DNA from: Sorangium cellulosum
Lineage (GTDB): Bacteria; Myxococcota_A; Polyangia; Polyangiales; Polyangiaceae
Assembly: GCF_002950945.1 (NCBI RefSeq)
Contig: NZ_CP012673.1
Span: 13,383,501-13,447,500 of the forward strand
DNA length: 64,000 nucleotides
Reading direction: 5' to 3'
Program-made: the position numbers and the translations under genes
Notes under the pieces: generated by a model
What the model was told of the DNA's origin: nothing
The model's database searches: none
Seen by the model: the letters and a program-made list of their open reading frames with translations, nothing else
Shown here: piece by piece, positions 51,668-61,612 of the stretch
Numbering within the stretch: the first letter of the stretch is position 1
How the letters are laid out: every line of letters starts with the position of its first letter

Positions 51668-52810
51668 TCAACGTGTCCGCAGGTCGACGGGTCCGTCCAG
51701 GGGCGGACGCTGCATCGCGCCCAGCGCCGAGACCCGGGCCCGCGGGGCCATCGCGGAGGCGGCGGCCGCGAGCCGCCCGCCGCCGCCCGCACCGATGGCG
51801 GTGATCGCCCCACCGAGCGGTGCGAGCAGCGAAGGAGCCGCCTCGGCGCTGGTCGCCGCCACGTGGACGACGCGCGCCGCGGGCGGCAGCAGCAGCGAGC
51901 GCGGCGCAGGATCCAGCCCCACGGCGTGCCCGTCGCCCTCCAGGAGCGAGCCCACGGCCTCGAGGGTGGCCCGGTACATGGCGATCTCGGCGCGCGTGGC
52001 GCCGTCGAGCGGCCCGCGTGGGATCCGCGCGCCAGCCTCTCCGAGCGCTTCATGCAGGGCGCGCGCGAGCGCCTCAGCGCGCTCGGCAGGCCCCTCGACC
52101 AGGACGAAGCGCGGCGACAGGCAGCCCCGCTGATCGAACGGGACGACGTCGCCGGCGATGTCCCGCGCCGCCTCGGCGAGCATCGCGCCGGGGCCGACGA
52201 CGGCGATCCCGAGGCCGGCGCCGTGCCCGCGCACGATCACGCCCGGGCCGGCCTGGGCCCGCAGCGCGGCCACGGTCTGGTCCGTGCCATAAATGTGGAG
52301 CTCGGCGAGCACCTCGGCGCGCTCCGCGTCGCCGAGGGCGCCGTCGCCGGCGTCGCCGGGCGCGCGCGCCGCCGCGCCGCCGAGATCGAGGTCGGCGACG
52401 AGCGCGATCGCGCCGCGGGCGCGGGCGAAGGCCTCGTCGGCCTGCAGCGCGCGCACGAGGAGCTCCGCGACGACGGGGTCGCGGCGAGACGGGCGCACGA
52501 GGACCTCCGGCGCCGTCGCCGTTGCGACCGCGACGGCCCGCAGCGGGGCCGTGCAGACGTTGGCGGCCAGCACCACATGGCAGCGGCGCGCGCGCCCCGA
52601 CGACGCCACGAGGGCGTCGAGCTCGCCGCGCGTCGGGGCGACCTCGAGGTGCCGTCCGAGCGCCAGCGCGACGCCCTCGGGGGAGAGGCCGCTCGTGAGC
52701 GGCAGCCGGCGGCGCGCCTCCTCGCCCAGCGGGTCGCGCGGGTCGGCGATCCGCGCGCCGGCGGCGATCGCGCGCTCGACCCGGGCGCGCCGCGCCGCGC
52801 CGGCGTCCAT
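51668..52810 (-). CDS. LuxC-like acyl-CoA/acyl-enzyme reductase
   Basis: The 380-residue protein resembles LuxC, the aldehyde-dehydrogenase-related subunit that reduces activated fatty acid to a long-chain aldehyde with NADPH. The nucleophilic Cys lies in DQRGCLSPR (about residue 230), and ANVCTAPLRAVAVATAT and EVLVRPSRRDP match the nucleotide and substrate regions. It is somewhat shorter than Vibrio LuxC (about 480 residues). Its ATG overlaps the stop of the LuxE-like gene (ATGA). No luciferase genes are present, so the aldehyde goes to another use, plausibly the adjacent aminotransferase. Confidence 0.82.
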   Translation of the reverse strand: MDAGAARRARVERAIAAGARIADPRDPLGEEARRRLPLTSGLSPEGVALALGRHLEVAPTRGELDALVASSGRARRCHVVLAANVCTAPLRAVAVATATAPEVLVRPSRRDPVVAELLVRALQADEAFARARGAIALVADLDLGGAAARAPGDAGDGALGDAERAEVLAELHIYGTDQTVAALRAQAGPGVIVRGHGAGLGIAVVGPGAMLAEAARDIAGDVVPFDQRGCLSPRFVLVEGPAERAEALARALHEALGEAGARIPRGPLDGATRAEIAMYRATLEAVGSLLEGDGHAVGLDPAPRSLLLPPAARVVHVAATSAEAAPSLLAPLGGAITAIGAGGGGRLAAAASAMAPRARVSALGAMQRPPLDGPVDLRTR

Positions 52811-54060
52811 CACGGGCCGCCGCCGAGCATCTGGTCGAGCGCGATGGAGCAGCCGCGCGGCGGCGCTCCGGAGGCGCGGCCGAGGAGCTCGACGCCCTCG
52901 TCGGTCACACGCACGCGGTCGGCGGTCTGGACGGCGACGGCCGAGTCGACGTTCGCCAGATCGACGATCCGCGCGAGCCCGACGGCGCCGGCGGGCAGCG
53001 GCGCGAGCGTCTCGGGGTCCGCCGCGGTGACGCGCACCCACGGCGGCGCGAGGTAGCGCCGAGGCGCGTCGTGTGCGGCGGCCCCGGCGCCGCCGGCGCG
53101 CGCGAGCGCCGCCGCGAGTGTGCCCTCGTAGAGCTGGCTGGAGAGCTCCGTCATGCCGTACTCCCCCACGATGTGCGAGCGCGGCACCCCCAGCGCCCGC
53201 GCGATCGACGCCCGCAGCTCCTCCGCGGGCACCTCGCGCGAGCGGCCCTTGTAGCCGCCGGTCTGCATGACCCGGCTCCCCTCCGGCAGCAGCGCCGCGC
53301 CGCCGGGCGGCAGCGCCTCGAGCAGGTGCACGAACGCGAACGAGGTGCCGAGCACGATCGCCGGCTCGCCTGCGGCCCGCGCCTCGCCGCACGCGTGAAC
53401 GAACCCCGCGGCGTCGAGCTCGCCGCCGCGCACGTGCCAGCTCGCCGGTCCCGAGAGGCGTGCGGCGAAGCGATCGATCATGAAGCCGAGCGACGAGTCC
53501 GGCGCCTCGTCGAGCGGCGGCGCGAGGAGGAGCACCCGGAGCCGATCGCGATCGGGCCACAGGAGGCGCTCGCCCCACGCGAGCGCGGCGAGCTCGTACG
53601 TGGCGGTGGTGCGGAACGCGTGCTCGCCGCGGGACGCTGCGCCGAGCGAGGTGCCGCTCGTGCGGAAGACGCGCTCGTCCGCCTCCGGCGGGTGGACCGC
53701 GACGCGCGCGAACCGGAAGACGTCGCACGGCACCGCCGGGATCTGCTCGGCGCGCTCCAGCGCGTCCACGTCGACCCCGCGCGCCCGGAACAGGCGGGCG
53801 ACCGGCGCGCAGCGCGCCGCCTGGTGCCGGGCGAGGGCGAGGGCGAGGGCGTCAAACGTCTCCAGCGGCTCCGGCGTTGCGCGCGGCGCGGTCGGCGCGC
53901 CGCGCGTCTCGTCCACGCTTCCATGCAGGGCGGCAGGGGCCGCTCCGCCGCCGCGCGGGCCCGGCGCGCCCGGCAGGAGCGATGCTTCGATGAACGCCCG
54001 GGCGCGGCGGTGCAGCGCCTCGCTCTGGCGCAGCGCCTCGCTCTGATCTGTCGGTCCCAC
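52810..54060 (-). CDS. LuxE-like acyl-protein synthetase
   Basis: The 416-residue, adenylate-forming protein resembles LuxE, which activates a fatty acid with ATP and passes it to LuxC. Motifs include IPAVPCDVFRFARV, the nucleotide loop RVFRTSGTSLGAASRG, LLPEGSRVMQTGGYKGRSREV (spread over two segments) and HIVGEYGMTELSSQLYE. The first 70 residues are low complexity. The start is uncertain: a GTG directly before GPTDQSEAL is used, without a clear ribosome site. It lies between the aminotransferase (47-bp gap) and the LuxC-like gene (ATGA overlap). Confidence 0.8.
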   Translation of the reverse strand: MGPTDQSEALRQSEALHRRARAFIEASLLPGAPGPRGGGAAPAALHGSVDETRGAPTAPRATPEPLETFDALALALARHQAARCAPVARLFRARGVDVDALERAEQIPAVPCDVFRFARVAVHPPEADERVFRTSGTSLGAASRGEHAFRTTATYELAALAWGERLLWPDRDRLRVLLLAPPLDEAPDSSLGFMIDRFAARLSGPASWHVRGGELDAAGFVHACGEARAAGEPAIVLGTSFAFVHLLEALPPGGAALLPEGSRVMQTGGYKGRSREVPAEELRASIARALGVPRSHIVGEYGMTELSSQLYEGTLAAALARAGGAGAAAHDAPRRYLAPPWVRVTAADPETLAPLPAGAVGLARIVDLANVDSAVAVQTADRVRVTDEGVELLGRASGAPPRGCSIALDQMLGGGP

Positions 54061-54107
54061 GGCGACGGGGATAGCACGCGCCGGCCCGGGCGTAGGCGAG
54101 CGCGTGC

Positions 54108-55499
54108 CTACGCTGCGGCCGACGCCGCGAGCACCCGAGCGAGCGCCCCGGCTGCGGCCGAGAGCAGCGCCTCGGGGATGGTGAGCGCCGGCGTGAGCGT
54201 CAGCGTCTCGCCGCGCACCCCGCCCGTGAGGACCAGGTAGCCCTCGGCCAGCATGCCGCGCATCACCCGCAGCCCGAGCTCGGGGCTCGCGAGCTCGACG
54301 CCCACCATGAGCCCGGCGCCGCGCACCTCGACGACGCCGGCGGCGCGCGCGAGCGCCTCCCGCAGCGTCGCCTGGAAGCGCGCGCCCACGTCGCGCGAGC
54401 GCGCGGCCAGCTGGCCCGCGTCGAGCGCGTCGAGCGTCGCGAGCGCGGCGCTCGCGGCGAGGGGCGAGCCGGAGTGCGTCGACGTGTGCACCACCTCGGC
54501 CTCGCGCGCCCACGCCCGCATGATCGGCTCGGGCGCCACGCACGCGGAGATCGGGAGACCGCCGCCGAGCCCCTTGCCGAAGCAGAGGATGTCTGCGGGC
54601 GCGCCGATCGCTCCCGTGCGCGTCACGGCCCCGGACCGCCCGAGGCCGGTCCAGATCTCGTCGGCGATCACGAGCGCGCCGCGCCGGCGCGCCGCGTCGC
54701 AGATCGCGCGCACGAACCCGTCCGGCGGGACGACGCAGCCGCCGCGTCCGAGGATCGGCTCGAGCAGCACCGCGCCCACCTCGCCGCCGCGGAGCGCCGC
54801 CTCGACCGCGTCGATCGACCGCGCGGCGCCCGCCTCGTCCCGGGGGTACGGCGCGAACGTCACGCGCCGGTTGAGCTGCTCCGCGAAGGGCGCCCGGTAG
54901 CTCTCGCGCAGCCCGCAGGCCGCGAGCGGCGCGTACCCGAGGCCGTGGTACGCGCCCTCGAAGGCGACGAGCCCTGGCCGCCCCGTCGCGAGCGCCGCCG
55001 TCTTGATGGCCGCCGTGACGGCGTCGCTGCCGCTCTGGCCGAGCAGCGTCATGGGCGAGGGCCCGGGGTGCAGCGCGGCGAGGCGCTCCAGGAGCGCGAC
55101 CTTCACGTCGGCCGAGTACACGTCGCCCAGGGCGAGCGTCAGCCGGGACAGCTGCGCCTCCGCCGCGCGCCGCACCGGCGCCGCCGCGTGGCCGAGCAGC
55201 AGCGCGCCGAAGCCGGCGCAGAGGTCGACGTAGCGGTTCCCGTCGACGTCGTAGACGTTCGCGCCGCGCCCGTGCGCGAGCACGATCGGCAGCATGTCGG
55301 CGCCGCTCTTCTGCGCCCGCGCCTCGCGGCGCCGGCCGAACGCCGGGCACTCGACGCGCTCGAGCCGCTCGAGGGCGCTCCGCGACCGGGGACCGGGGGG
55401 CGGCGCCACGATCTCGGGCAGCTCCGCGCGATCGTCCTGCTCGCCGCCCTGGTCGCTCTCGCCCGGCGCCGCCGGCAGCGGCGCGTCGCTGTTCGGCAT
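54108..55499 (-). CDS. Class III pyridoxal-phosphate aminotransferase
   Basis: The 463-residue enzyme has the class III pattern: YDVDGNRYVDLCAGFGALLLGH, GSDAVTAAIKTA, the PLP-pocket AYHGLGY, VLLEPILGRGG, IADEIWTGLGRSG (cofactor Asp) and the Schiff-base Lys in CFGKGLGGGLP. This class often transfers an amino group to an aldehyde or ketone end group. A 45-residue Asp/Gln/Pro-rich N-terminal extension precedes the fold. The ATG follows GAGGGAT. Directly downstream are the LuxE- and LuxC-like genes, suggesting a long-chain aldehyde as acceptor. That substrate is inference. Confidence 0.88.
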   Translation of the reverse strand: MPNSDAPLPAAPGESDQGGEQDDRAELPEIVAPPPGPRSRSALERLERVECPAFGRRREARAQKSGADMLPIVLAHGRGANVYDVDGNRYVDLCAGFGALLLGHAAAPVRRAAEAQLSRLTLALGDVYSADVKVALLERLAALHPGPSPMTLLGQSGSDAVTAAIKTAALATGRPGLVAFEGAYHGLGYAPLAACGLRESYRAPFAEQLNRRVTFAPYPRDEAGAARSIDAVEAALRGGEVGAVLLEPILGRGGCVVPPDGFVRAICDAARRRGALVIADEIWTGLGRSGAVTRTGAIGAPADILCFGKGLGGGLPISACVAPEPIMRAWAREAEVVHTSTHSGSPLAASAALATLDALDAGQLAARSRDVGARFQATLREALARAAGVVEVRGAGLMVGVELASPELGLRVMRGMLAEGYLVLTGGVRGETLTLTPALTIPEALLSAAAGALARVLAASAAA

Positions 55500-55540
55500 C
55501 GTATCCCTCTGCAGGTCTCGGCGCGTCCGGGGCCGCGCGC

Positions 55541-56440
<900 letters not shown>

Positions 56441-57413
56441 GCGCGCTCAGCCCAACCCGTCGTGCGACCTAGCCTCGCTACCTTTCGAGCACTTCCCGAG
56501 ACGGAACCTGCCCGGGCGCGGCTCTTCGGTCGCGGTCCGACGGCTCGAAATGCCTTAGCTCGCCCAACATCAAAGGCTACTGACATGCCTCGACTCCCGT
56601 CAAGACGGCCATCCGGGCGGCGCCGTCTTCGGTGCTTCTTCCGCCCCCCCACACCGACAGCGGCATACGTCGTCCTCTGCGCGCCGCTGTCCCCTTCCAC
56701 ACTCTCGGCTTGTTCCCCACACGCCGTCCCACCCCCGCCGCCGGTTGCTCGGCCCGACATCCCCTGTGCTCGCTCGTGCGCCCTGTGGGGCATTGTGCGC
56801 CCACGCCGCGGTGGACGTGCCGCCACGTTGCCCTGTGCGCAGCCCACGCCGCCAGCGACGCGGCTCTCTCTATGCGTTCTCCGGGCGCGCCGCCACTCAT
56901 CCGGCAAATCGTCGAGCCGGCACGACAAAGAATGGTTCGCTGGGGCACGATGTGTCTGTTCGGCTGACATGCCCGCGCCCTTGCGCGAGGATCGTCCATG
57001 AGTTCTGCCTCAAAACCAGGGCGCATCACAACGCTGAACTGAGCGCCGCGCGTGAGCGCCGCGCGTGAGCGCCGCGCGCGCCGCGCGCGCCGCAAGCAGA
57101 CGTCGGCGGAGGTCGGCAGACGTCGGCGGAGGTCGCTGCGCCGCCCGGCGACGCCCCTGGCCATTGGATGAGCAGCGCCGGTTGGTTGACTTGGCACACG
57201 AGGTGCGTAGGATAGCCACGCGTCGCGGCGGAGACCTTCCCCCCCCCCAGGTCCGTCGCGACGTTTTCCATTTCAGGCTGTGCAGCGCCGCCGCGGGGGT
57301 GGCCGCTCGCGTTCGCGGCAGAGGACTCCTGCGAAGTCATGCTCCACGAATGTGGAGATGCTCCGTCTTTGCTGAAATCCGGGGCGAGGCTCCCGACGCT
57401 GGAGGGGTGCTGG
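56441..57413. other. 973-bp spacer without a recognisable gene
   Basis: This is the longest gene-free stretch in the window and is less GC-rich than its surroundings. Several open frames of 100-200 codons cross it on both strands, but their products are Arg/Pro/Ala-rich shadows with no domain and conflicting frames. It holds an AAGACGGC/GCCGTCTT hairpin (56602-56629), a GAGCGCCGCGCGT tandem from 57041, and a 20-bp direct repeat. It should contain the promoter of the FHA-cyclase operon. Decayed sequence or an unrecognised RNA is possible. Confidence 0.5.
57041..57135. repeat. Short direct repeats in the spacer before the amidotransferase gene
   Basis: GAGCGCCGCGCGT occurs at 57041 and 57054 and, slightly changed, at 57067. 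It is followed by two exact copies of GCAGACGTCGGCGGAGGTCG at 57096-57115 and 57116-57135. The region is noncoding in any supported frame. Confidence 0.85.
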
Positions 57414-58199
57414 TCACGCGAGCGAGGGGAGCGTCGCGCGGAGCTCGCCGCGGTCGAATACCCAGAGCTCGCCGGGTTGTGCTGGGATCCAGGTCTCGTT
57501 GGCGGTGAGCGGGGCGGTCGCGACCACGGCGACGCGGTCGTTCGGGGTCGTGACGGTCGAGAAGTCGACGCGCACGTCGTCGTCGACGAGCGTCGCGACG
57601 CCGAACGGGGCCTTGCGCACGATGTGGCAGAGCCGGGTGGCGCATCGGGCGAAGAGGTGGCGCCCGTCGCCGAGCAGGAAGTTGAACGTGCCGTCCTTGC
57701 CGAGCTCGCCGCCGAGCTCGGCGATCGCCTCCCAGAGCTCGCTGATCCGGCGCGGATAGCCGGGGAATGCGCTGCGGAGCCCTTCCAGCAGGTAACAGAA
57801 CGCGTGCTCGCTGTCGGTCGTTCCGATGGGGTGGAAGCGGCCCAGCGCGCGCCGCCGGACGCGCGGCAGCGTGCCGTTGTGCGCGAAGACCCAGTGGCGT
57901 CCCCAGAGCTCCCGCACGAACGGGTGCGTGTTGGCGAGCAGCACATCGCCGCGTGTGCGACGACGGATGTGGCCGATCGCGAGCAGCGTCTTGATCGGCG
58001 TCTCGCTCAGGAACCGCGCCAGCGGGCTCTCCGCGGCGGGGCTCGGGTCGAGGAACACGCGCGCGGCGCGCCCCTCGAAGAACGCGAGCCCCCACCCGTC
58101 CCCGTGGGGACCGGTGCGGCCGCCCCGGTGCCTGAGCCCGTTGAACGAAAAGACGATGTCGGTCGGGACGTTGCACTCCATGCCGAGGAGCTCGCACAT
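57414..58199 (-). CDS. Class II glutamine amidotransferase (YafJ-type)
   Basis: The 261-residue protein begins MCELLGM, placing the catalytic Cys at position 2 after Met removal. It carries the glutaminase motifs RHRGGRTGPHGDGWGLAF, THPFVRELWGRHWVFAHNGTL (split as His-Pro-Phe and HNG) and GTTDSEHAFCYLL. It should hydrolyse glutamine to supply ammonia; no synthetase domain is fused. In other bacteria the related EgtC acts on gamma-glutamyl peptides, so a hydrolase of that kind is an alternative. It is isolated, with hemE upstream on the same strand. Confidence 0.88.
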   Translation of the reverse strand: MCELLGMECNVPTDIVFSFNGLRHRGGRTGPHGDGWGLAFFEGRAARVFLDPSPAAESPLARFLSETPIKTLLAIGHIRRRTRGDVLLANTHPFVRELWGRHWVFAHNGTLPRVRRRALGRFHPIGTTDSEHAFCYLLEGLRSAFPGYPRRISELWEAIAELGGELGKDGTFNFLLGDGRHLFARCATRLCHIVRKAPFGVATLVDDDVRVDFSTVTTPNDRVAVVATAPLTANETWIPAQPGELWVFDRGELRATLPSLA

Positions 58200-58363
58200 G
58201 CTCGCCGCGGTACGTTATCACCACGGAGCGAGACCGAGAGCACCGACCGATCGCGAGGCGCCGGCGCGTTCGCGCCGCGAAGCACGCCGCGGCGCGTCGC
58301 GGTGTCGCGTTGGCGCGCGTCGCGCCGGTCGTGATGATCGAGCAGCGCCGCGACGCCGCGGGC

Positions 58364-59413
58364 CTACCGCGCGGGGTCGCCCTGCAGCGAGGCGCGCGGG
58401 ATCCCGTGGACGAGGTCGATGACCGCCTTCACCGTGTCGACCGGCGTCTCCGGGATGATGCCGTGGCCGAGGTTGAAGATGTGCCCCGCGCGTCCGCCGG
58501 CCTCGGCGAGCACCGCGCGCGCGCGGCGCTCGGCCACCTCGCGCGGCGCGCAGAGCAGCAGCGGGTCCAGGTTGCCCTGGATGGCGCGATCGTGGCCGAT
58601 CCGCCGCCACGCCTGATCGATCGGCGTGCGCCAGTCGACGCCGATCACCGTGCCCCCCGCGTCGCGCTGCGCCTCGAGCAGCGCCCCGGTGTTCGTGCCG
58701 AAGTGGATCACCGGCACCCCGGTCGACTCGAGATCCTTGAGGATGTGCCGCACGTGCGGCTGCACGTGCTCGCGGTAGTCCTCGATCGAGAGCGAGCCGA
58801 CCCACGAGTCGAACAGCTGCACCGCCTGCGCGCCCGCGGCGACCTGCGCGCGGAGCAGGCGGCGGACGACCTCCGAGATCTTGCCCATCAGCGCCGACCA
58901 CGCCTCGGGATCGCTCCACATCAGCTGCTTCGTGAGGCGGTAGTCGCTCGATTTGCCCCCCTCGACGAGGTAGCTCGCCATCGTGAACGGGGCGCCGGCA
59001 AAACCGATGAGCGGGGTCTTGCCGTCGAGCTCCTTGCGGATGAGCCGCACCGCCTCGAGCACGTAGCCGAGGCCCTCCTCGGGCTCGAACACGCGGAGCC
59101 GCTCGATGCCGGCCCGGTCGCGCACGGGCTCGTGGATCACCGGGCCCTCGCCCTTCGCGAACTCGAACGGCGCGCCCATCGGCTCGAGCGGCAGCAGGAT
59201 GTCGGCGAAGAGGATCGCCGCGTCCATCCCGAGCCGCAGCGGCTGGAGCGTCACCTCGAGGGCGAGCTCGGGCGTCTTGCAGATTTCGAGGAGCGTGTAC
59301 TTTGTCCGGAGCTCCCGGTACTCGGCCATGTAGCGGCCCGCCTGGCGCATGAACCAGACGGGCGTGACATCGGTCGGCTCACGCCGGCAGGCGCGCAGGA
59401 AACGATCGTGCAT
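58364..59413 (-). CDS. hemE: Uroporphyrinogen decarboxylase
   Basis: HemE removes four carboxyl groups from uroporphyrinogen III to give coproporphyrinogen III in heme synthesis. The 349-residue protein shows the full family pattern: TPVWFMRQAGRYMAEYRELR, FADILLPLEPMG, GFAGAPFTMASYLVEGG, QLFDSWVG, HFGTNTG, VDWRTPIDQA, QGNLDP and FNLGHGI. The ATG is preceded by GGAG. A longer open frame upstream runs into a noncoding 21-bp repeat array and is not used. No other heme gene is adjacent. Confidence 0.96.
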   Translation of the reverse strand: MHDRFLRACRREPTDVTPVWFMRQAGRYMAEYRELRTKYTLLEICKTPELALEVTLQPLRLGMDAAILFADILLPLEPMGAPFEFAKGEGPVIHEPVRDRAGIERLRVFEPEEGLGYVLEAVRLIRKELDGKTPLIGFAGAPFTMASYLVEGGKSSDYRLTKQLMWSDPEAWSALMGKISEVVRRLLRAQVAAGAQAVQLFDSWVGSLSIEDYREHVQPHVRHILKDLESTGVPVIHFGTNTGALLEAQRDAGGTVIGVDWRTPIDQAWRRIGHDRAIQGNLDPLLLCAPREVAERRARAVLAEAGGRAGHIFNLGHGIIPETPVDTVKAVIDLVHGIPRASLQGDPAR

Positions 59414-59511
59414 GGGGGGCTCCGGAAGGGTCGAGGGTCCGCGTCGGGGCGTACCTTCATGTCCGTTCGGCCACCGCCCGGCAATGGGTTTCTGGGAGCG
59501 CGGCAATCGGT

Positions 59512-59616
59512 CTACATGCCTGCGGCAGCCGGCTACATGCCTGCGGCAGCCGGCTACATGCCTGCGGCAGCGGGCGACACGCCTGCGGCAGCCGGCGACA
59601 CGCCTGCGGTGGTACG
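59512..59616. repeat. 21-bp tandem array upstream of hemE
   Basis: Five units of CTACATGCCTGCGGCAGCCG plus G follow each other. The first two are identical, the third differs by one base, the fourth reads CGACACGCC and the fifth is degraded at its end. The array lies in the divergent spacer between hemE and the bPH2-like gene, about 100 bases before the hemE start, so it may influence the promoter of either gene. Confidence 0.93.
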
Positions 59617-59685
59617 TCCGACGCGCCGCGGCGGGCGGCCGGGGGGGACCCAAGCGCCAGCGCCCCCGCCGTGTAGACTAGGACC

Positions 59686-60303
59686 ATGGCGCGTCCTTCC
59701 AGACCTCCCGGTTTTGACATGACCTACAGGCCCGAGAAGCGCATCGCGTTCGGGCCGCCGCTGAAGGAGCGCCTGCCGGCGCTGCTTTACTTCACCTTCG
59801 CGATCGCGGTCTCGGGGGTGATCGTCTACGGCCAGAACGCTCCGTCAAACTCCGCGGTGTTCCAGTACGTGGTCGAGGGCGACCGCCACCGGCTGGTGTC
59901 CTCGAGCGTCTGCGCCATCATCCTGTTCGTGAGCGCGCTCGCGGCGGTGCTGCGCGAGCAGATGCGCGGCGTCGTCGTGCACCCCGACGGGATCGAGCTG
60001 CGCGAGCTGCTCGGGTTCGGGCTGCCGCGCGTGCGGCGCTTCGCCTGGTCGCAGATCGATCGGATGTCGGTGCCGCCCGCACAGGCGGGCGGGAGCGGCG
60101 GGGGCGCCGCGAAGCAGGACGAGCCGTCGAGCGGCATCCGGCTGGACCTCTGGGACGGGTCGCGCACGTGGCTGCCGGACGTGGGGGACAAGCTCGCGCT
60201 GTCCATGGTGCTGGAGCGGGTGGCCCTGGCGCGGGCGATTCCGATCGAGGGCGGCACCGGGATGCTCGACGACCTCGGCAACCCGCTGCAGGACGACGGC
60301 TGA
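59686..60303 (+). CDS. Two-helix membrane protein with bPH2-like domain
   Basis: The 205-residue protein has two membrane helices (about residues 29-50 and 74-90, ALLYFTFAIAVSGVIVYG and VCAIILFVSALAAVL). A cytoplasmic part follows that starts MRGVVVHPDGIELRELLGFGLPRVRRFAWSQIDR, read over two strands, the pattern of a bacterial PH-like domain. A Gly/Gln-rich loop interrupts it. The function is unknown. AGGA lies just before the ATG. It is divergent from hemE and converges with the M20 gene. Confidence 0.62.
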   Translation: MARPSRPPGFDMTYRPEKRIAFGPPLKERLPALLYFTFAIAVSGVIVYGQNAPSNSAVFQYVVEGDRHRLVSSSVCAIILFVSALAAVLREQMRGVVVHPDGIELRELLGFGLPRVRRFAWSQIDRMSVPPAQAGGSGGGAAKQDEPSSGIRLDLWDGSRTWLPDVGDKLALSMVLERVALARAIPIEGGTGMLDDLGNPLQDDG

Positions 60304-60332
60304 GCGCGGAGGGGCCGCCGCGCGCCGGCGGC

Positions 60333-61514
60333 TCAGGCGGCGCCGGGCCTGCGCCGCGCGAACTCCTCGCGCACGCCCCTCCGGAGCTCGGGATCGCGCA
60401 GGAGATCCGCGCACGTCAGCGCCATCGCCTTGGCGGCGATCAGCATCGAGTCCTGGCCGGAAGGGCTCGCGGCGCACGCGGCGAACGCGTGCTGATGGCA
60501 GGTCGTCTCGCCCTTCGCGCAGATCGCGATCCACGGGTGGATCGCGGGGAGCGCGTGGGACACGTCGCCCATGTCGGTCGAGCCCGTGCCGACCGCGGGG
60601 TCCATGTCGACCGGCGAGCGGCCGAGGGCGCGCAGGTGCTCGCCGAAGCGGCGCGCCATCTGCCGGTTGTTGACCATGTTCTTGTACCCGCCCTGGAAGA
60701 CGATCGCGAGCTCCACGCCGCTCGCCATGGCCGCGCCGCGGGCGCAGCGCTCGACGATCGCCTGCACGCGGGCGAGCTCCTCGGTGTCGAGGGCCCGGAC
60801 CGAGAACTCGGCCACCGCGACCTCCGGGATGATGTTGACCGCCTGCCCGCCGTTCTTGATGTACCCATGCACCCGGACGCCGTCGCGGAAGTGGACGCGC
60901 TGGCCGTCGATCAGCCGGAAGGTGTCGAGGCAGGCGGTGAGCGCGCTGTTCCCGTCCCACGGCGCGAGCGCGGCGTGCGACGGCTTGCCGCGGAACTGGA
61001 GCTCCAGCCAGGTGCTCGCCAGCGTGTCGTGGGCGAGCAGGTCGCGGTCGAACGGGTGGAACATCATCGCGGCGTCGACGCCCTCGAACGCCCCCGCCTC
61101 GAGCAGCCTGATCTTGCCGCCGCCGCCCTCCTCGGCGGGCGTCCCGACCAGATCGATCGTGCCGGCCACGGCGTCCTTCTGCCGCGCCAGCGCGAGGAAC
61201 GCGCCGAGCGCTCCCGCGGCGATGAGGTTGTGCCCGCAGGCGTGGCCGATCTCCGGGAGGGCGTCGTACTCGGCCAGGATGGCGAGGTGCGGGCCCTCGC
61301 CTCGCCCGATGCGCGCGCGCAGCGAGGTGGGCATGCCGGCGAGCCCGCGCTCGACCTGGATGCCCTTCTCCTCGACGGCCTCGGCGAGCCACGCCGCGGC
61401 CTTGTGCTCCTCGAACCGGAGCTCGGGGCTCGCGTGGATGCGCGCGGCGATCTCGCGGAGCTCGGGGGAGAGGTCGTCGATGTCCCGCGCAATGCGGCTC
61501 GGATCGAGGTTCAT
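60333..61514 (-). CDS. M20-family amidohydrolase
   Basis: The 393-residue metallo-amidohydrolase has the family's metal-site motifs: LAEYDALPEIGHACGHN, GTPAEEGGGGKIRLLEAGAF, MFHPFDRD, PSHAALAPWDGNSAL in the lid/dimerisation domain, and GSTDMGDVSH. It resembles the p-aminobenzoyl-glutamate hydrolase/ACY1L2 branch, which cleaves N-acyl or peptide-like amides. No signal peptide is present, so it is cytoplasmic. The substrate is unknown. It stands alone between two plus-strand genes. Confidence 0.9.
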   Translation of the reverse strand: MNLDPSRIARDIDDLSPELREIAARIHASPELRFEEHKAAAWLAEAVEEKGIQVERGLAGMPTSLRARIGRGEGPHLAILAEYDALPEIGHACGHNLIAAGALGAFLALARQKDAVAGTIDLVGTPAEEGGGGKIRLLEAGAFEGVDAAMMFHPFDRDLLAHDTLASTWLELQFRGKPSHAALAPWDGNSALTACLDTFRLIDGQRVHFRDGVRVHGYIKNGGQAVNIIPEVAVAEFSVRALDTEELARVQAIVERCARGAAMASGVELAIVFQGGYKNMVNNRQMARRFGEHLRALGRSPVDMDPAVGTGSTDMGDVSHALPAIHPWIAICAKGETTCHQHAFAACAASPSGQDSMLIAAKAMALTCADLLRDPELRRGVREEFARRRPGAA

Positions 61515-61612
61515 GGGCGGGCGATACTACCCTGGATCCCCGCGGCCCGCCTGGGCCATGGTGGCGCCCGCGGGCGCCGCCGCCAGCCCTCCCACGGAGT
61601 CAGGATCCTCGA

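Noticed and set aside
57192..57207. TGGCAC-N5-GTGC resembling a second sigma-54 promoter
   Set aside because: The -12 element has a mismatch at a key T, and no plus-strand gene follows; the next gene is on the other strand.
57414..58199. Amidotransferase as the glutaminase subunit of a nucleotide biosynthesis enzyme
   Set aside because: The length and the HNGTL/GTTDSEHAF pattern fit the stand-alone YafJ/EgtC type, and no purF, glmS or gltB partner domain is present.
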